Part shown: positions 34,710 to 45,155 of the stretch, piece after piece
Layout of the letters: the number at the start of each line of letters is the position of its first letter
How positions within the stretch are numbered: the first letter of the stretch is position 1
Position numbers and translations under genes: made by a program
Notes under the pieces: generated by a model
Database searches by the model: none
Told to the model about the DNA's origin: nothing
The model's input: only the letters and a program-made list of their open reading frames with translations
NCBI GenBank assembly: GCA_964462515.1
Contig: CAYWXK010000008.1
Coordinates: 40,062 to 104,061, forward strand
DNA from: CAYWXK01 sp964462515
Lineage (GTDB): Bacteria > Planctomycetota > Phycisphaerae > Sedimentisphaerales > Anaerobacaceae
Length of the DNA stretch: 64,000 bases
Direction of reading: 5' to 3'

Positions 34710-37325
34710 TTACATTTCTGCTTTGCTACTATCTTTCGAAGCCGTCTCTCCAACGCAGGTGTATTCGATATCGTCAAAAAAAACCGTCACGCTGTTGCCG
34801 TCTATCCAGGGCGTGCAGATGCCGAAGCGGTTGAACGAGGCGCCGATCGCCTTGGCGCCCGGCTCCAGGTCGAGCGTGCAGGTCTGGCCGTCAAGTCCGA
34901 CGGTAATCCGGCCACGCCCGTCGGCCCCAGCGGGATTGTATTCCAGCAGCCAGTCGTGGACCTTACGGTCCGGGTAAATGCGCGGCGCTTTTCCCAATCT
35001 GCCCCCCAGGGAGCCGGCGACCTGGCCGTGGACTCGGTACACGGGATAAAAGAAGAAGCCTTCGGACGAAGGCCCCTCGATGTTGATGCCGATGTAATCC
35101 ATCGGGATGCCCTGGTCTTGCGCGGGGCTGGAGTGCAGGCTCCAGGTCGAATGGTAGAAACCGATGGACGCTGTGCTGTCGGTCACGCCGCGGAGCATGC
35201 TGACCTTGCCGCGCGCGTAGAGCGGCGTGTCGAGTGTCAGCGTTGAGAGCCTGGCGCCGTAGGCGGCTAAGCGGCGCGGGTCGCGGCAGTCGCCCCGGAA
35301 GACCAGACCGCCCAACTCGCCCGCGGCCTTGCCGCCCGCCCAGTGCGTTCGGCTCCAGCCGAAGTCGAAACGTGGCCGGGTATCATTGGTTTCATAAGTG
35401 CGGCGGTTGCCGCGTTCATTCCACTTGGGATCTTCACTGAAATCGAAGCGCCTTCCATTGATTGTCACCTCGTCAATCCAGACCTCGCCGGCGTTGTCCC
35501 AGGTCTTGGGGAGCGGCAACAGGCCGAAGTGAGTAAACGTGGCGCCGTCCGCGAGGTGCTCCTTGAGGATGGGGCACGTCGCGGTCTTGCCGTCGAGGGT
35601 GAAGGTCAGCAGGCCACTGCCCTCGGCACCCTTGGGCTCGTAGGCAAGCTTCCACTCATAGACCTGCCCCCCTGGAATTTCCGCAGCCTCGATGCGCTGG
35701 CCGCGCACAATCGCGCCGATGACGCCGGCCTCGCATCGCCAACGGCTGGTGCAATACTCGACGTGGCAGTGGAAGCCGTCGCCTCGACCGTTGATGCGCG
35801 CCACCAACGTGTTTGGCGTGCGCCACTCGTTGAGCGTGTCGGCGTTGAAGAAGCCCAGCAAGAAGTGACCTGGGCCGCGCTCAACGAGTATTTTGCCCGA
35901 GGCGCTGCTGGGCGCATCCAAGGTGAGTGGGTCAGGCAGACGGTAGCCGTAGTAGGCCGCCTCGCCGGCGGGATTGATCTTGCCCCCTATCTCCCCCGGC
36001 TGACCACCAGCGTGATGGGTCGAGGCGCTGTAACCAAAGTTCTGCGTGACGGTCTTGGGAGCGAAGTGAGTGCTGCGGTTATTGCTCCCTTCCCAATTGG
36101 CCGGCTCCTGGTCAAAGTTCTCTGTGCACGTCTCGGCTTGAATGAGCCAGGCCGGCAGCACCCATAGGTCCGGCAGGCCGACCTTGTTACCGTGGCGGTG
36201 ATACGACCACCCGTTGTCCCAAATAGTCCTGACTTTCTCCTGAGTCAAGACAGGCTCGAAAGCGAAGGTGCCAAGGTCCGGGATTTTATCCTTCGGGCGC
36301 GGGCGGCCCCAGAAATCCGTAGTAGGCGCATATTGCGAGGAACCCTTGCCAATCGCCGGACTGCCCTCCCGCAGCCAGAACACGCCTTTCGTCTGGTCTA
36401 TGAAGCCGGGGTCGCCGGTCAGACCGTGCGGCCCCTGATGCTCGGACTTCGGAACACAGAAGTTGTAGTCCGCCTGAATGTTTTGCGTACCCTCATCGAA
36501 AGAGAACACGTCTTCTCCATCCGCGACCAGGATGTTGTTCACCACCACCTCGCCATTGCCGTTCCAGATGGTCAGCGGCGCGTTCTCGACGACCGTGTTA
36601 TTGACGATGACATTCTTGCCGCCGCCCTGGGGACAGGCGACGATGATGCCACGCCGCCGCACCTGGCCATATACGAGGTTGTTGAAGATGCGTGAGTTCT
36701 TGATGGATGGATACAGGTGCAATCCATAACTGGCGTTGTGGCGGACGATGTTGCCGCTAACGGTCAATTCATTCCCATCGGCGTAAACGCCGTGGTCAAA
36801 CTGGATATGACCGCCGTTGAACTCGATGAGGTTGTTCTCGATGACTCCGCCCTTCTGGTTATGCATGGCGATTCCCATCGCCTTATTGTTATGCACCCAG
36901 CAGTTCCGCACCACGTTGTAATCGCCATTCATCTTCACGCCGTCGTAGCGTCCTCCCATCACTTCGAAGCCGTCGATGACCAGCCAATCGCAGCCGTCTG
37001 CATTGCTGATGACGTGGTATTCGGCGCCGATGATTACCGCCTGCCATTTGACTTCGGACTGGATAACTGTGGGTCGCTCCCGCGTGCCTACGAACTGTTT
37101 GGCAATTTGAATCGGACCGCGGTAGATGCCCGGTTTAACGATAATGGTATGCCCAGCGCCAACTTTTGACAGGGCATATTCGACCGACGGCCACGGTTTT
37201 GCCAGAGACCCGTCGTTTTCCGGGCGTCCATCGGCCGCCACATAGAAGGAAGCCCCGCGAGTCGTCGAAGTCGCCAGAGCCAGAACAATCAACAATGCCC
37301 ACCATCGACCCACGTTCCTATCCAT
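34710..37325 (-). CDS. secreted right-handed parallel beta-helix protein with two C-terminal domains
   Basis: 871 aa with signal peptide WWALLIVLALATSTTRG. The first 370 residues have the DUF1565-type opening (FYVAADGRPENDGSLAKPW, then KPGIYRG) and many helix rungs such as YNVVRNCWVHNNKAMGIAMH and NVIVNNTVVENAP, followed by DFWGRPRPKDKIPDLGTF. The rest has two similar units of about 220 residues with a RFDFSEDPKWNERGN link and Asp/Trp-rich sheets. A polysaccharide-binding or lyase role is likely. The start at 37323-37325 has AGGAGG; an upstream ATG at 37373 is rejected. It follows the GH2 gene in an operon-like array. Confidence 0.82.
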   Translation of the reverse strand: MDRNVGRWWALLIVLALATSTTRGASFYVAADGRPENDGSLAKPWPSVEYALSKVGAGHTIIVKPGIYRGPIQIAKQFVGTRERPTVIQSEVKWQAVIIGAEYHVISNADGCDWLVIDGFEVMGGRYDGVKMNGDYNVVRNCWVHNNKAMGIAMHNQKGGVIENNLIEFNGGHIQFDHGVYADGNELTVSGNIVRHNASYGLHLYPSIKNSRIFNNLVYGQVRRRGIIVACPQGGGKNVIVNNTVVENAPLTIWNGNGEVVVNNILVADGEDVFSFDEGTQNIQADYNFCVPKSEHQGPHGLTGDPGFIDQTKGVFWLREGSPAIGKGSSQYAPTTDFWGRPRPKDKIPDLGTFAFEPVLTQEKVRTIWDNGWSYHRHGNKVGLPDLWVLPAWLIQAETCTENFDQEPANWEGSNNRSTHFAPKTVTQNFGYSASTHHAGGQPGEIGGKINPAGEAAYYGYRLPDPLTLDAPSSASGKILVERGPGHFLLGFFNADTLNEWRTPNTLVARINGRGDGFHCHVEYCTSRWRCEAGVIGAIVRGQRIEAAEIPGGQVYEWKLAYEPKGAEGSGLLTFTLDGKTATCPILKEHLADGATFTHFGLLPLPKTWDNAGEVWIDEVTINGRRFDFSEDPKWNERGNRRTYETNDTRPRFDFGWSRTHWAGGKAAGELGGLVFRGDCRDPRRLAAYGARLSTLTLDTPLYARGKVSMLRGVTDSTASIGFYHSTWSLHSSPAQDQGIPMDYIGINIEGPSSEGFFFYPVYRVHGQVAGSLGGRLGKAPRIYPDRKVHDWLLEYNPAGADGRGRITVGLDGQTCTLDLEPGAKAIGASFNRFGICTPWIDGNSVTVFFDDIEYTCVGETASKDSSKAEM

Positions 37326-37464
37326 TTTCGTGCCTCCTGTCTTAGCATCTTTGTCTTTTTTCGCACCGAACATAATCGCTGAGAATCGCTACCCAGTCGC
37401 AGCCATCTGCATTGCGGAGTATGTTTTCATTTTCTTTTCCTTTCCCGCGAGGAAGGGGGAATTC
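37326..37464. other. spacer with relic of a beta-helix coding sequence
   Basis: On the minus strand the stretch 37390-37432 can be read as ENILRNADGCDWVAI, close to SNADGCDWLVIDG inside the downstream beta-helix protein (coding near 36990-37020). It is out of any gene and quickly runs into a stop. It may be a leftover of a related gene or of a partial duplication. Confidence 0.45.
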
Positions 37465-40239
37465 CTATGGCGTTTCCTGGAGCATATTGATAAGGACTTT
37501 CTCCGCAACCGGGTCATAGTCCGGCCTTGAACGGTCCACGCGGCGCTGCACATCCAGTTGCGAGAAGAGGACCGTACCTTTCCCGCCGGTCACGGGCACT
37601 TCGGCCGCCACGCAGATTTTGGGCTCGCGGACCCAGAGTATCTTTTTGGCCGTCGCCAATACCGGGCCATCCAGGTTGCCGATGACGACTGTTCCCGGAA
37701 GGCCGTTCCAGCGCGTCAGCCACTCCGATTGGAGGCCAGCGAGCATCGAATGTTTCGCGTCCGGGTAGGGGAAAGCCCGCGATCCGCGGGTATCGCCTAT
37801 TTGGATGTCGCACAACTCGGTCCAGTCCCAGGAACGGGTGGCCAGAACGACGATGCGGCCTCCCGCGTCCGCGAACTTGCGGAGAACGGCAGCTTGTTGT
37901 TTTTCGGCCGCGATCAGGTGTGCGGCGTTCCAAATAACGACCACGCATTTTCCCGGCGCAAGACCTTCGAGAGCGTGGTCCGCCCGCAGTCCCCGCGAAC
38001 GGAACCACCCATCGGCGGCCGTATCACCGCCAAGAACCACAAAGCGGCGACCCCGGATGGCCGCAGGCGCTTCCGGCGGCCGCACCGCCCGGACGAAGCG
38101 TTGACTTAGCACCGGCCTGCCGGAAAGTCCCGTCGTTCTGGCCGTCAACCAATAACTCCCTTCCCGCTCAGGTAGCTTCCAGGTGACAGTGGTGTCAGTA
38201 AGAGTATCAGCTTTCAGCTTAAAATCGTAGCTCCACTTCGAGACCGGCCTCTCAAAACAAGAGGCTTCCGGAATGAACTCAGGACACTCCTCAGTCAGAA
38301 TAACATCCACGTGGATACTCGCATCGTGCCACGAATCATTGATAAGAAATAGTCCGGTAGTCACCTCCTGGCCTGTCCGATAGCTCGCATCAAATAGATC
38401 GAGACTCGCCAGAACAGGGGACAGCGAGCTGTGCCAGGCGGCCGACGCCGGCGCAGCGTAGTTGGCCTTCCAGACAACACTGCCCTTGCCTGTTTCTCTG
38501 ACGCGAGCTGCCAGCCGCGTCCGGGTCCAGCCCGCATACATATAGGGCAGCAGCCCGTCCAGGCGGGCACGGCGCATCGCCTCGGTGTGTTCCATACCAA
38601 GCTGCGCGTATGCCAGCGCATCGGCGGTTTTGTCTTCGTTGCCCGTCCACTGGGTCAGCGGCCTATCAAAGATGTTCATATACTCGCTATTGGTGACGGG
38701 ACGACCGTTGGCCTCGCGGAACCACGACGAGATTCCCCCAATCATTTCACCCTCCACCGGCTCGACTGTGTTACCGCAGGTGTGTACATCGTAGTTCTCC
38801 GCCGTGCCGGTATCTCCGGTGCGCATGGTCGGCCGCGTCGGATCCAGTGCCCGCACGAAATCGTGGTAGGGGCCCATCTCCCATTCCCGGTCACGGTTGG
38901 ATTCGTTGGACAGAACCCACATTACCACCGCCGGGTGGTTCCAGAGCCGCCCCATCCATCCGGCGGCATCGCTAAGCACGTTGCGGTGCCAGATGGCGTA
39001 TTCCTCGGGCGTGAACTTGTAGTCCACGTAGTTATAAAGGCAGGGGAACTCCGCCAGAATCATCGTTCCGTTCTCGTCGCAGATATCGGCCCAGAGAGGC
39101 GGCGGCGGCATAGTGTGGGTGCGGAAGGCGTTCATGCTCATCTCGCGGGCCTCGGTCACCAGGTAATCCACCTCATGGCCGGTGATGGTGTCGCCCCAGT
39201 CCCACTCGAAGACCAGTTCCGAACCGCGGAGCCGGAGGGTCTTGCCGTTCAGCAGGTAATGCCCGCCGGCTATGGTTATCTCACGCATGCCGAAGCGGAT
39301 GGGGGCCGCGTCCAGAACCTTCGGGCCGCGCCGCAGCGTAACCTGGGCGGTGTAGAGGTTGGGCTGCTCGTATGTCCACGGTTTAAATCCGGGCATCGGG
39401 ACCTCGATAAACGAATGTTCGCCGCCCAGAGGATTGGGGTCGGGTTTCAGCGCGGCGCGCGTTTCGCCGCGGCCGATCGGTTGGCCATCCGGCCACGACC
39501 GCACCTCAGCAATGAGCGTCAGCCCTTCGGCAGGTTTGACTCCGGTGAGGGTTACCCGTATCCGCACTTTGCTGCCGGCCAGATCCGGCAGGGCCAGTAT
39601 CCACTTCATGTAGGCGGAATCCGCAAAATCGATCCACACATCGCCGGGAACCGCCGGCATTCCAGGGCCGAATCCCGCGGGAATCAGGGCCGAGCCGCTC
39701 CTGGCCCTCGGCACTGCAGCGGCGCCGGTGACTTTGAGGACAATTGTGTTCTCACCCGTCCTCAGCGCGCCGGCAGGTAGAAATACCTGGTAGGGCCCGG
39801 TGGGGGCATTTTCGCCGACCTTGCGGCCGTTAATAAAAGCAACGGCGCCGGAACTGATTTGGTTCCATCGCAGAACGGCCAGACAAACGGCCTGTGAGGC
39901 AGATACGGTGAACGTCCGTCGGGTCCAGACGAAACGGGTGTTTGCCGCCACCTCGTTGTTCCAGGGCATAAACTGGCCCGGGAGATTTACTGTCTGCCAT
40001 TTCTGGCGGCTCGCACCCTCTGATGTCTCGGCATGCTCGCTGCCATCGCCCGTTGAGTATTCCCAATCGCCATTGAGAAGAACCGAGTTCGTTCGCATCC
40101 CCTCGCCTTCGGAGAATGCCCTGGGGGCGTTTGACCTATCGGCTGCCGCAATCGCCGCCGCCATCCCAATCCAAACCATTGCGGAAAAATATATCCCGAT
40201 TCTACTTTTGGCCTGGTATTGCATATATCGGTGATTCAT
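37465..40239 (-). CDS. secreted glycoside hydrolase family 2-like enzyme
   Basis: 924 aa with an N-terminal signal region (IGIYFSAMVWIGMAAAIAAA). The order is sugar-binding jelly-roll (LLNGDWEYS, WTRRTFTVSAS), Ig-like domain, TIM barrel and C-terminal beta domains. Barrel signatures are RLRGSELVFEWDWGDT, MNAFRTHTMPPPP and VVMWVLSNESNRD, where Asn-Glu is the probable acid/base, with TNSEYMN as the likely nucleophile region. The activity may be beta-galactosidase, beta-glucuronidase or similar; substrate cannot be told. The ATG at 40237-40239 has AGGAGA. The 55 extra codons upstream are read-in and rejected. Confidence 0.88.
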   Translation of the reverse strand: MNHRYMQYQAKSRIGIYFSAMVWIGMAAAIAAADRSNAPRAFSEGEGMRTNSVLLNGDWEYSTGDGSEHAETSEGASRQKWQTVNLPGQFMPWNNEVAANTRFVWTRRTFTVSASQAVCLAVLRWNQISSGAVAFINGRKVGENAPTGPYQVFLPAGALRTGENTIVLKVTGAAAVPRARSGSALIPAGFGPGMPAVPGDVWIDFADSAYMKWILALPDLAGSKVRIRVTLTGVKPAEGLTLIAEVRSWPDGQPIGRGETRAALKPDPNPLGGEHSFIEVPMPGFKPWTYEQPNLYTAQVTLRRGPKVLDAAPIRFGMREITIAGGHYLLNGKTLRLRGSELVFEWDWGDTITGHEVDYLVTEAREMSMNAFRTHTMPPPPLWADICDENGTMILAEFPCLYNYVDYKFTPEEYAIWHRNVLSDAAGWMGRLWNHPAVVMWVLSNESNRDREWEMGPYHDFVRALDPTRPTMRTGDTGTAENYDVHTCGNTVEPVEGEMIGGISSWFREANGRPVTNSEYMNIFDRPLTQWTGNEDKTADALAYAQLGMEHTEAMRRARLDGLLPYMYAGWTRTRLAARVRETGKGSVVWKANYAAPASAAWHSSLSPVLASLDLFDASYRTGQEVTTGLFLINDSWHDASIHVDVILTEECPEFIPEASCFERPVSKWSYDFKLKADTLTDTTVTWKLPEREGSYWLTARTTGLSGRPVLSQRFVRAVRPPEAPAAIRGRRFVVLGGDTAADGWFRSRGLRADHALEGLAPGKCVVVIWNAAHLIAAEKQQAAVLRKFADAGGRIVVLATRSWDWTELCDIQIGDTRGSRAFPYPDAKHSMLAGLQSEWLTRWNGLPGTVVIGNLDGPVLATAKKILWVREPKICVAAEVPVTGGKGTVLFSQLDVQRRVDRSRPDYDPVAEKVLINMLQETP

Positions 40240-40273
40240 TTCAGCTTCTCCTATATTAAGTTCGTTCCAGCGG

Positions 40274-42940
40274 TCACTGACCCTTCTGGTATTGCGCCTT
40301 TGTCGAAATGGCTTTTCCGAGGGCCTCCACCGTTTCAGCGATTTCGTGCCGCAACGCGAGAAGCTTTGTTGGGTCGCTGATATATCCGTCGAAGTAGTAT
40401 TCACCGCCCGCGCTGGTATAGTTGCCGCCGGCCTCTTCCGCCTGCTTGAGCAGCGCTTCCGTCCGGGCGAGCAGTTCCGCCTTCACAGTGCCCTTCGGGG
40501 CGGCCTTCAGCATGGCTGCCTGCTCGCGCAGCATCCACAGGTACTCGTGGTCCTCCAGTCCCTCTCGCATCATTTCAAACCGGATGGTGCTCATCGGCTC
40601 TCCGTATCGGCCTTTCATACTCGGAAACCACCAGTTGTTGGCGTAGTTCCGCGTGCGACCATACCACCGCAGGTCCGGCGTCATCGTCATCGCCCAGGAG
40701 CCAATCCAGAAGAAGTCGTATTTCCAGTAACTCCAGAATTGAACGCGAGGTGAGAGCGCTGGACTCCGCAGGTCGAAATACCCGTACATGTAATAATCGC
40801 CGTACCGTTTGCCCATCTTCCGCAGCTTTGCCAGCGTTTCTGTGGAACACCTGGCCGTCCATAGGTCAAACAGGTTCAGTATCTCCGGGTCGTCCGGCAC
40901 GTCGCGGCCATTGACCACGAGAACCACTCGCGGGTCGGCGCTCTTGATCAACCGCGCCAGCTCCAGGGTCTTTTTCACGACCAAATGGCCTGAAGAGTAG
41001 TCGGGAATTTCGTCGGCCAGGAAAAACACAGGCCCGTTGCCGTTCTCATCTATGCTAATCCCCTTTGCACGACAATGCTCGGAAATGGTCTTGATATATC
41101 GGAGGAACTTCTCTTTGAACTCCGGCGTGAAGTCGTCGTTCAGGTCGTAGATTGAAGGGAGATACTTCTTCGGGTCTTTTTTAGGCAGGACCGGGTCCCA
41201 GTATCTCATATACCAGTATTCTTCCTCGTTCTTTCCGCCAAAGGTGTATTGGTTGATGAAGCCGACGTAGGGGACGAGCTCCGGGTCGTATGCGAACCGC
41301 GGCCAGTGCAGCTCATTGTAACAATACTCGCGCGCCTTGTCGAAGGCGGTAAAATCAATGCCGGTAAAGTCCCAAGGGCCGTCGGCTTTCTGCTGCCACT
41401 GCACCCGCATTGCGCCGGCGTAATTCGGGCGAGGACCAAAGTGCGTCTCGTAGAGGCGATGCTCGGCGAAGAATCTCATGCGGGTGTAGTATTGGGCTAT
41501 CTCCTCTTCGTCCCCGGTGGATTTTTGGGCCTTGGCCTTGGCCTCGGTCTCGTTGTTCAGGTCAACTTCGCTGTCATAATAGTAAACGTAATCCGTGGCG
41601 AAGGCGCAGATGTGCGGCGTCTGCGCAAGCGTAAAGTCCCAGACCTTCAGCCGAATCCCCACGTCGCCGAGCTTCTCCCCTCCAGACGTAAGGCTCAACA
41701 CACCACGGTATGTCCCCGCCGCCGTCGCAAGGGGCACCTTGACGGTAACCCAGAAAACCTGGTTCCGCCCCTTCTTGCACGTTATGCTCTCCTTCTGAAG
41801 CAACAGGTCTGGTATCTTTTCATTGTAAGAGGACAGGAGATTACCGACCGGGTTGCAGCGGAGGTTTTCCACTGCCAGGCGGTCCCCTTTCTCATCGGTC
41901 AGAGGAGCGAGCACCACCTTCACATCCTCGATATCCTTCTGCGGGGTAAGGACTATCTGGAACGGCTCATACTCGCCCTTGGCCGCCTCGATGACAACCT
42001 CTTCGCTCCGGGGCGCCGTTGCCGAAACCGCCTCTTCCGGGAAGACCTTGCGGGTGGAATGGTCTGACCACAGGACCCACTCCGGCGTCCTTTTCAGGAC
42101 GACAGCCGATGAAGCATTCGAAAGGTCCGGCCTGGCGTCCTTTTTCGACTTAAGATAAGAGGCAAACACTTTTTCGTAATCGCCCTGGAATGGAACAACC
42201 ATGAAGGCACATTTCTCCTTCATACCGACATCGAACCGCGGCGTGTGGCGTTCGCTGATGCCGCCGGCGCACTCCTCTTGAACGTGAGCAAAGACAATTC
42301 CTTCGCCGGTCTCGTTGTTGAAGTAGCACTCGGCCCGGGTGTAGGGCGAACCCGTCTGGAGCGTGGGCGACTTGGCTTCTTCGACTATGATGCGCCCCGG
42401 CACCTGCCCATTCCTCTCAATGAAACCAATGAAATTCGCTTTCCGGTTCAGCTTCGCCGACAGCGGTGCATACGGCAGGTAGAACACGAAGCTGTCACGC
42501 GTTTTGCACTCGAGCTCATAGACGAAATTTACCGCGGCTCCCGTGGCGGGAACGGTGACGCGGCGAGTCAGATGGAAGTGCGGCGTGTCGCCACTGAACT
42601 CGACGGTCGCTGCGCCGTCCTTCTTCTCCACCTTATATCGGCCATTGGAAATCTGTCCGCCGGGATAGCCCTCGTTCACCGAGCGTATCGCGCCGTTCTC
42701 AATGTACTGGTAATACAAACAGAAATTGTCAACGATGAGGTTCTGGCCGCTGCCGCGCTTGTAAGTTAGCTCGGCCGGCACATAGTTGACCGTGCCGTCA
42801 AAGACCAGCCGGACGCTCTCGTTTTCCACCGCCACGCGGCCGGGCGTCTCCGTAATGGTCACCTCCGCGCGACTCGTGAGCACGCTGGCCAGCGACAGGG
42901 CGAGCATCAACGGAAATGTGTGGACAAGCGTGCTCATCAT
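40274..42940 (-). CDS. secreted DUF4091/GH123-like glycoside hydrolase
   Basis: 888 aa with signal peptide STLVHTFPLMLALSLASVLTSRA. The N-terminal half is beta-sandwich in character, and the C-terminal half contains the DUF4091 barrel. The Asp-Glu pair in FFLADEIPD fits the catalytic dyad of the GH123 fold. A domain with FDLRSPALSPRVQFWSYWKYD is typical of DUF4091. N-acetylgalactosaminidase-type activity is the family precedent, not proven here. AAAGGAG stands before an ATGATG pair at 42935-42940; longer starts lack a site. Confidence 0.83.
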   Translation of the reverse strand: MMSTLVHTFPLMLALSLASVLTSRAEVTITETPGRVAVENESVRLVFDGTVNYVPAELTYKRGSGQNLIVDNFCLYYQYIENGAIRSVNEGYPGGQISNGRYKVEKKDGAATVEFSGDTPHFHLTRRVTVPATGAAVNFVYELECKTRDSFVFYLPYAPLSAKLNRKANFIGFIERNGQVPGRIIVEEAKSPTLQTGSPYTRAECYFNNETGEGIVFAHVQEECAGGISERHTPRFDVGMKEKCAFMVVPFQGDYEKVFASYLKSKKDARPDLSNASSAVVLKRTPEWVLWSDHSTRKVFPEEAVSATAPRSEEVVIEAAKGEYEPFQIVLTPQKDIEDVKVVLAPLTDEKGDRLAVENLRCNPVGNLLSSYNEKIPDLLLQKESITCKKGRNQVFWVTVKVPLATAAGTYRGVLSLTSGGEKLGDVGIRLKVWDFTLAQTPHICAFATDYVYYYDSEVDLNNETEAKAKAQKSTGDEEEIAQYYTRMRFFAEHRLYETHFGPRPNYAGAMRVQWQQKADGPWDFTGIDFTAFDKAREYCYNELHWPRFAYDPELVPYVGFINQYTFGGKNEEEYWYMRYWDPVLPKKDPKKYLPSIYDLNDDFTPEFKEKFLRYIKTISEHCRAKGISIDENGNGPVFFLADEIPDYSSGHLVVKKTLELARLIKSADPRVVLVVNGRDVPDDPEILNLFDLWTARCSTETLAKLRKMGKRYGDYYMYGYFDLRSPALSPRVQFWSYWKYDFFWIGSWAMTMTPDLRWYGRTRNYANNWWFPSMKGRYGEPMSTIRFEMMREGLEDHEYLWMLREQAAMLKAAPKGTVKAELLARTEALLKQAEEAGGNYTSAGGEYYFDGYISDPTKLLALRHEIAETVEALGKAISTKAQYQKGQ

Positions 42941-42984
42941 AATTGCTCCTTTCATGTTTGAGTTCGATTCACGTCGTTCCTGGG

Positions 42985-45138
42985 TCACGGAGCCGCGGCG
43001 ATGTTGCGGATCCGCCGCAACTGCTCCGTTCCCGCGAAGTAGACATCGTTGCCGACGAACGTCGGCCGGCCGAGGGGCTCGATCTTCCCCACGACGTGCA
43101 CGCTGGCGTCTTTGGGATCGATGCGCACCAATACGTCCTTCAGATAGGTCCACACGAAGCCATCGGGGCCGCGCACGAGGTCAAGGTGTTCGTATGGCGG
43201 ATCTACCCAGTGCGGCCAATAGCCGTCTGTCCCTACGGGCCAGGGCAGGGTCTTCCGGAACAGCACTTCACCGGTGGCCACGTCTAAGCCATAGAGGATG
43301 CCGTTGCCGGGGCGTTCCGGGTCAACCGTGTCCACCGTCAATCCCAGCAGCCGTCCCGGTGCGACCTCGGTGACCAAACCGGTGGTCCGGGCCTTCGGCA
43401 CGGGCACGACCTCCCGCACAATCTTCCCTAAGTTCACATCGTAGAAGAACAGCTTCGCCTCCTCAGGAACGCGATTCTCATTCAGCTCGTCTTGCGTCGT
43501 GACGGTGGACATCACTATCAGGTGACCTCCCTGCAGGGGAGCGAGCCAGTGCACGCCATATCCGCTCAGTGGCTTCCAGAAGCCGCCCAGCTTCTCCGTC
43601 TTGGGGTCATACCACCCGAAGCCGCCGCCGGTGTAGCTGCGCTCCCCAAATCCGCCGAAGTATATCTTGCCGTCAACGCCGATCGCGGAGCTGTGGGCGA
43701 TTGCAACACGCGTGTCTTTGCCCAGAGAACCCATTTCTCTGGGATTGCTGTCCGGAGCCCCTCGCCACGGTGGGGGATGAGTGGGCGGGCCACCCTTGTA
43801 AGGCGTCCACGGGCGCGCAGGGTCAAAGACATACACCGGTCCGGCTGGATAGCCGCTGGAATAGAGCTTGTCACCATAGACGATGCTTGTATAAGCCGCC
43901 AGGCCATGGTTGCGTCCGAGATGCGTGGTCTGGTTGGTCCTGGGATCGAAGATAAACGATCCGGCGTACCCGCCCGTGCCGTACAGGCGGCCGTCATAGA
44001 GAAGCGTCAGAGGAGAATTCGGCAGGGAATAAGACTCGACTCCCTCCAAACGAACGGATTGCCAGCCCAAGTCCTCCGCCTTGGCATCCGGCGCCGGCTC
44101 TTTCGGCGCCTTTGCCGCATCCTCCGGCAACCGATACCACAGCGTCGCCTTGCCTTCGGCATCCGGGTCAATCTGGTCCAGGTAGAGTTCCGGCTTCGGT
44201 GCTGCCTTATCCCAGGGCGAAGCCTGCTTGGGCCATGGCGGCGTGTCATTCACTTTGGGAATCGCCTCCCCGTGATACAGCCAGTAGTCCTTCCGTGCAT
44301 CTCCCTCCTGCGGCACGATCGCCCACGCACCCGGAAAGCTTTCTACGATATCCATTCTGCGCTCTGTCGGCGACTCCAGAAGCACCTTCTCTTCGCCCGT
44401 CTCAAGGTTCACTGCTACAAGATACCAGGCGGGGACCATCCCGCTGGCGATATATGCGTGCGTGTCATCCACGCCGATGCTGTAGCGGCTCCAGGCGCCG
44501 TTGGGATGGCTGGGGCCCACGCCGCCGAAATTCTTGACTACCTTGCCCAGTTTCGGGTCGTAGATGTAAAGGCCCACCTTGCCGCCGTAGGACCCCGTGC
44601 CGTAGATGCGCCCATCAGGTCCGACCGCAAGCGGGCGCACTTCGCCACTCAGGTCGTGAACTATCTCGCCTCGCTCCTCGAAGGTGTTCGTCGCCGGATT
44701 ATATACGTGCATGAACATGCTCCACCCGTAGCCCCTTCCGTTTGGCCCCGGGGTAGCGATATAGTACTTGCCGTCGAATCCGAGCGCTCTGCCTGACAGG
44801 TAGAACTGTCGCTTGTCCGGCAAGCGCTGTTTTTTCACCTGGCCTGTGCCCAGGTCAATGGCATGGAGCCACGTCGGCCCATAATACTCCTTGAAGTACA
44901 ACTGAAGCGCGTCCCATGTCTTGCCGTCGGGGTTCGGCACCAGCCAGTGCTCCCAGGTGTTCACCCCACGCGATGGCTCGCCCAGCGACTCGGTCTGCAG
45001 AACAGGGGCCTGTTCCAGCACCTGTTTTAGGTCCGGCTGTTCGGCGGCCCGCCAAACCTCATCGGCAGCACGGCACTGGCTCACCATCAGCATCGCGGCT
45101 GCACACAATCTAATCCACCAAACGGCGTTTGTGCTCAT
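42985..45138 (-). CDS. secreted beta-propeller protein
   Basis: 717 aa with signal peptide LCAAAMLMVSQCRA. It is made of repeated sheets with DGKYYIATPGPNGRG, DGRIYGTGSYGGKVGLYIYD, DGRLYGTGGYAGSFIFD and DGKIYFGGFGERSY, typical of seven- or eight-bladed propellers. It may bind or cleave polysaccharide (some lyases have this fold), but no catalytic set is recognised. AAGGAAAG precedes the ATG. It lies between the DUF4091 and esterase genes with short spacers, which suggests one transcript. Confidence 0.75.
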   Translation of the reverse strand: MSTNAVWWIRLCAAAMLMVSQCRAADEVWRAAEQPDLKQVLEQAPVLQTESLGEPSRGVNTWEHWLVPNPDGKTWDALQLYFKEYYGPTWLHAIDLGTGQVKKQRLPDKRQFYLSGRALGFDGKYYIATPGPNGRGYGWSMFMHVYNPATNTFEERGEIVHDLSGEVRPLAVGPDGRIYGTGSYGGKVGLYIYDPKLGKVVKNFGGVGPSHPNGAWSRYSIGVDDTHAYIASGMVPAWYLVAVNLETGEEKVLLESPTERRMDIVESFPGAWAIVPQEGDARKDYWLYHGEAIPKVNDTPPWPKQASPWDKAAPKPELYLDQIDPDAEGKATLWYRLPEDAAKAPKEPAPDAKAEDLGWQSVRLEGVESYSLPNSPLTLLYDGRLYGTGGYAGSFIFDPRTNQTTHLGRNHGLAAYTSIVYGDKLYSSGYPAGPVYVFDPARPWTPYKGGPPTHPPPWRGAPDSNPREMGSLGKDTRVAIAHSSAIGVDGKIYFGGFGERSYTGGGFGWYDPKTEKLGGFWKPLSGYGVHWLAPLQGGHLIVMSTVTTQDELNENRVPEEAKLFFYDVNLGKIVREVVPVPKARTTGLVTEVAPGRLLGLTVDTVDPERPGNGILYGLDVATGEVLFRKTLPWPVGTDGYWPHWVDPPYEHLDLVRGPDGFVWTYLKDVLVRIDPKDASVHVVGKIEPLGRPTFVGNDVYFAGTEQLRRIRNIAAAP

Positions 45139-45155
45139 GCTCTTTCCTTTCTTGC

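Noticed and set aside
38431..39780. Long plus-strand frame (449 codons) opposite the GH2 gene
   Set aside because: It is a shadow of G+C-rich codons; it has no recognisable motifs, while the minus strand encodes a clear enzyme. The same holds for plus-strand frames at 46447-47703, 43492-44796 and 41249-42067.
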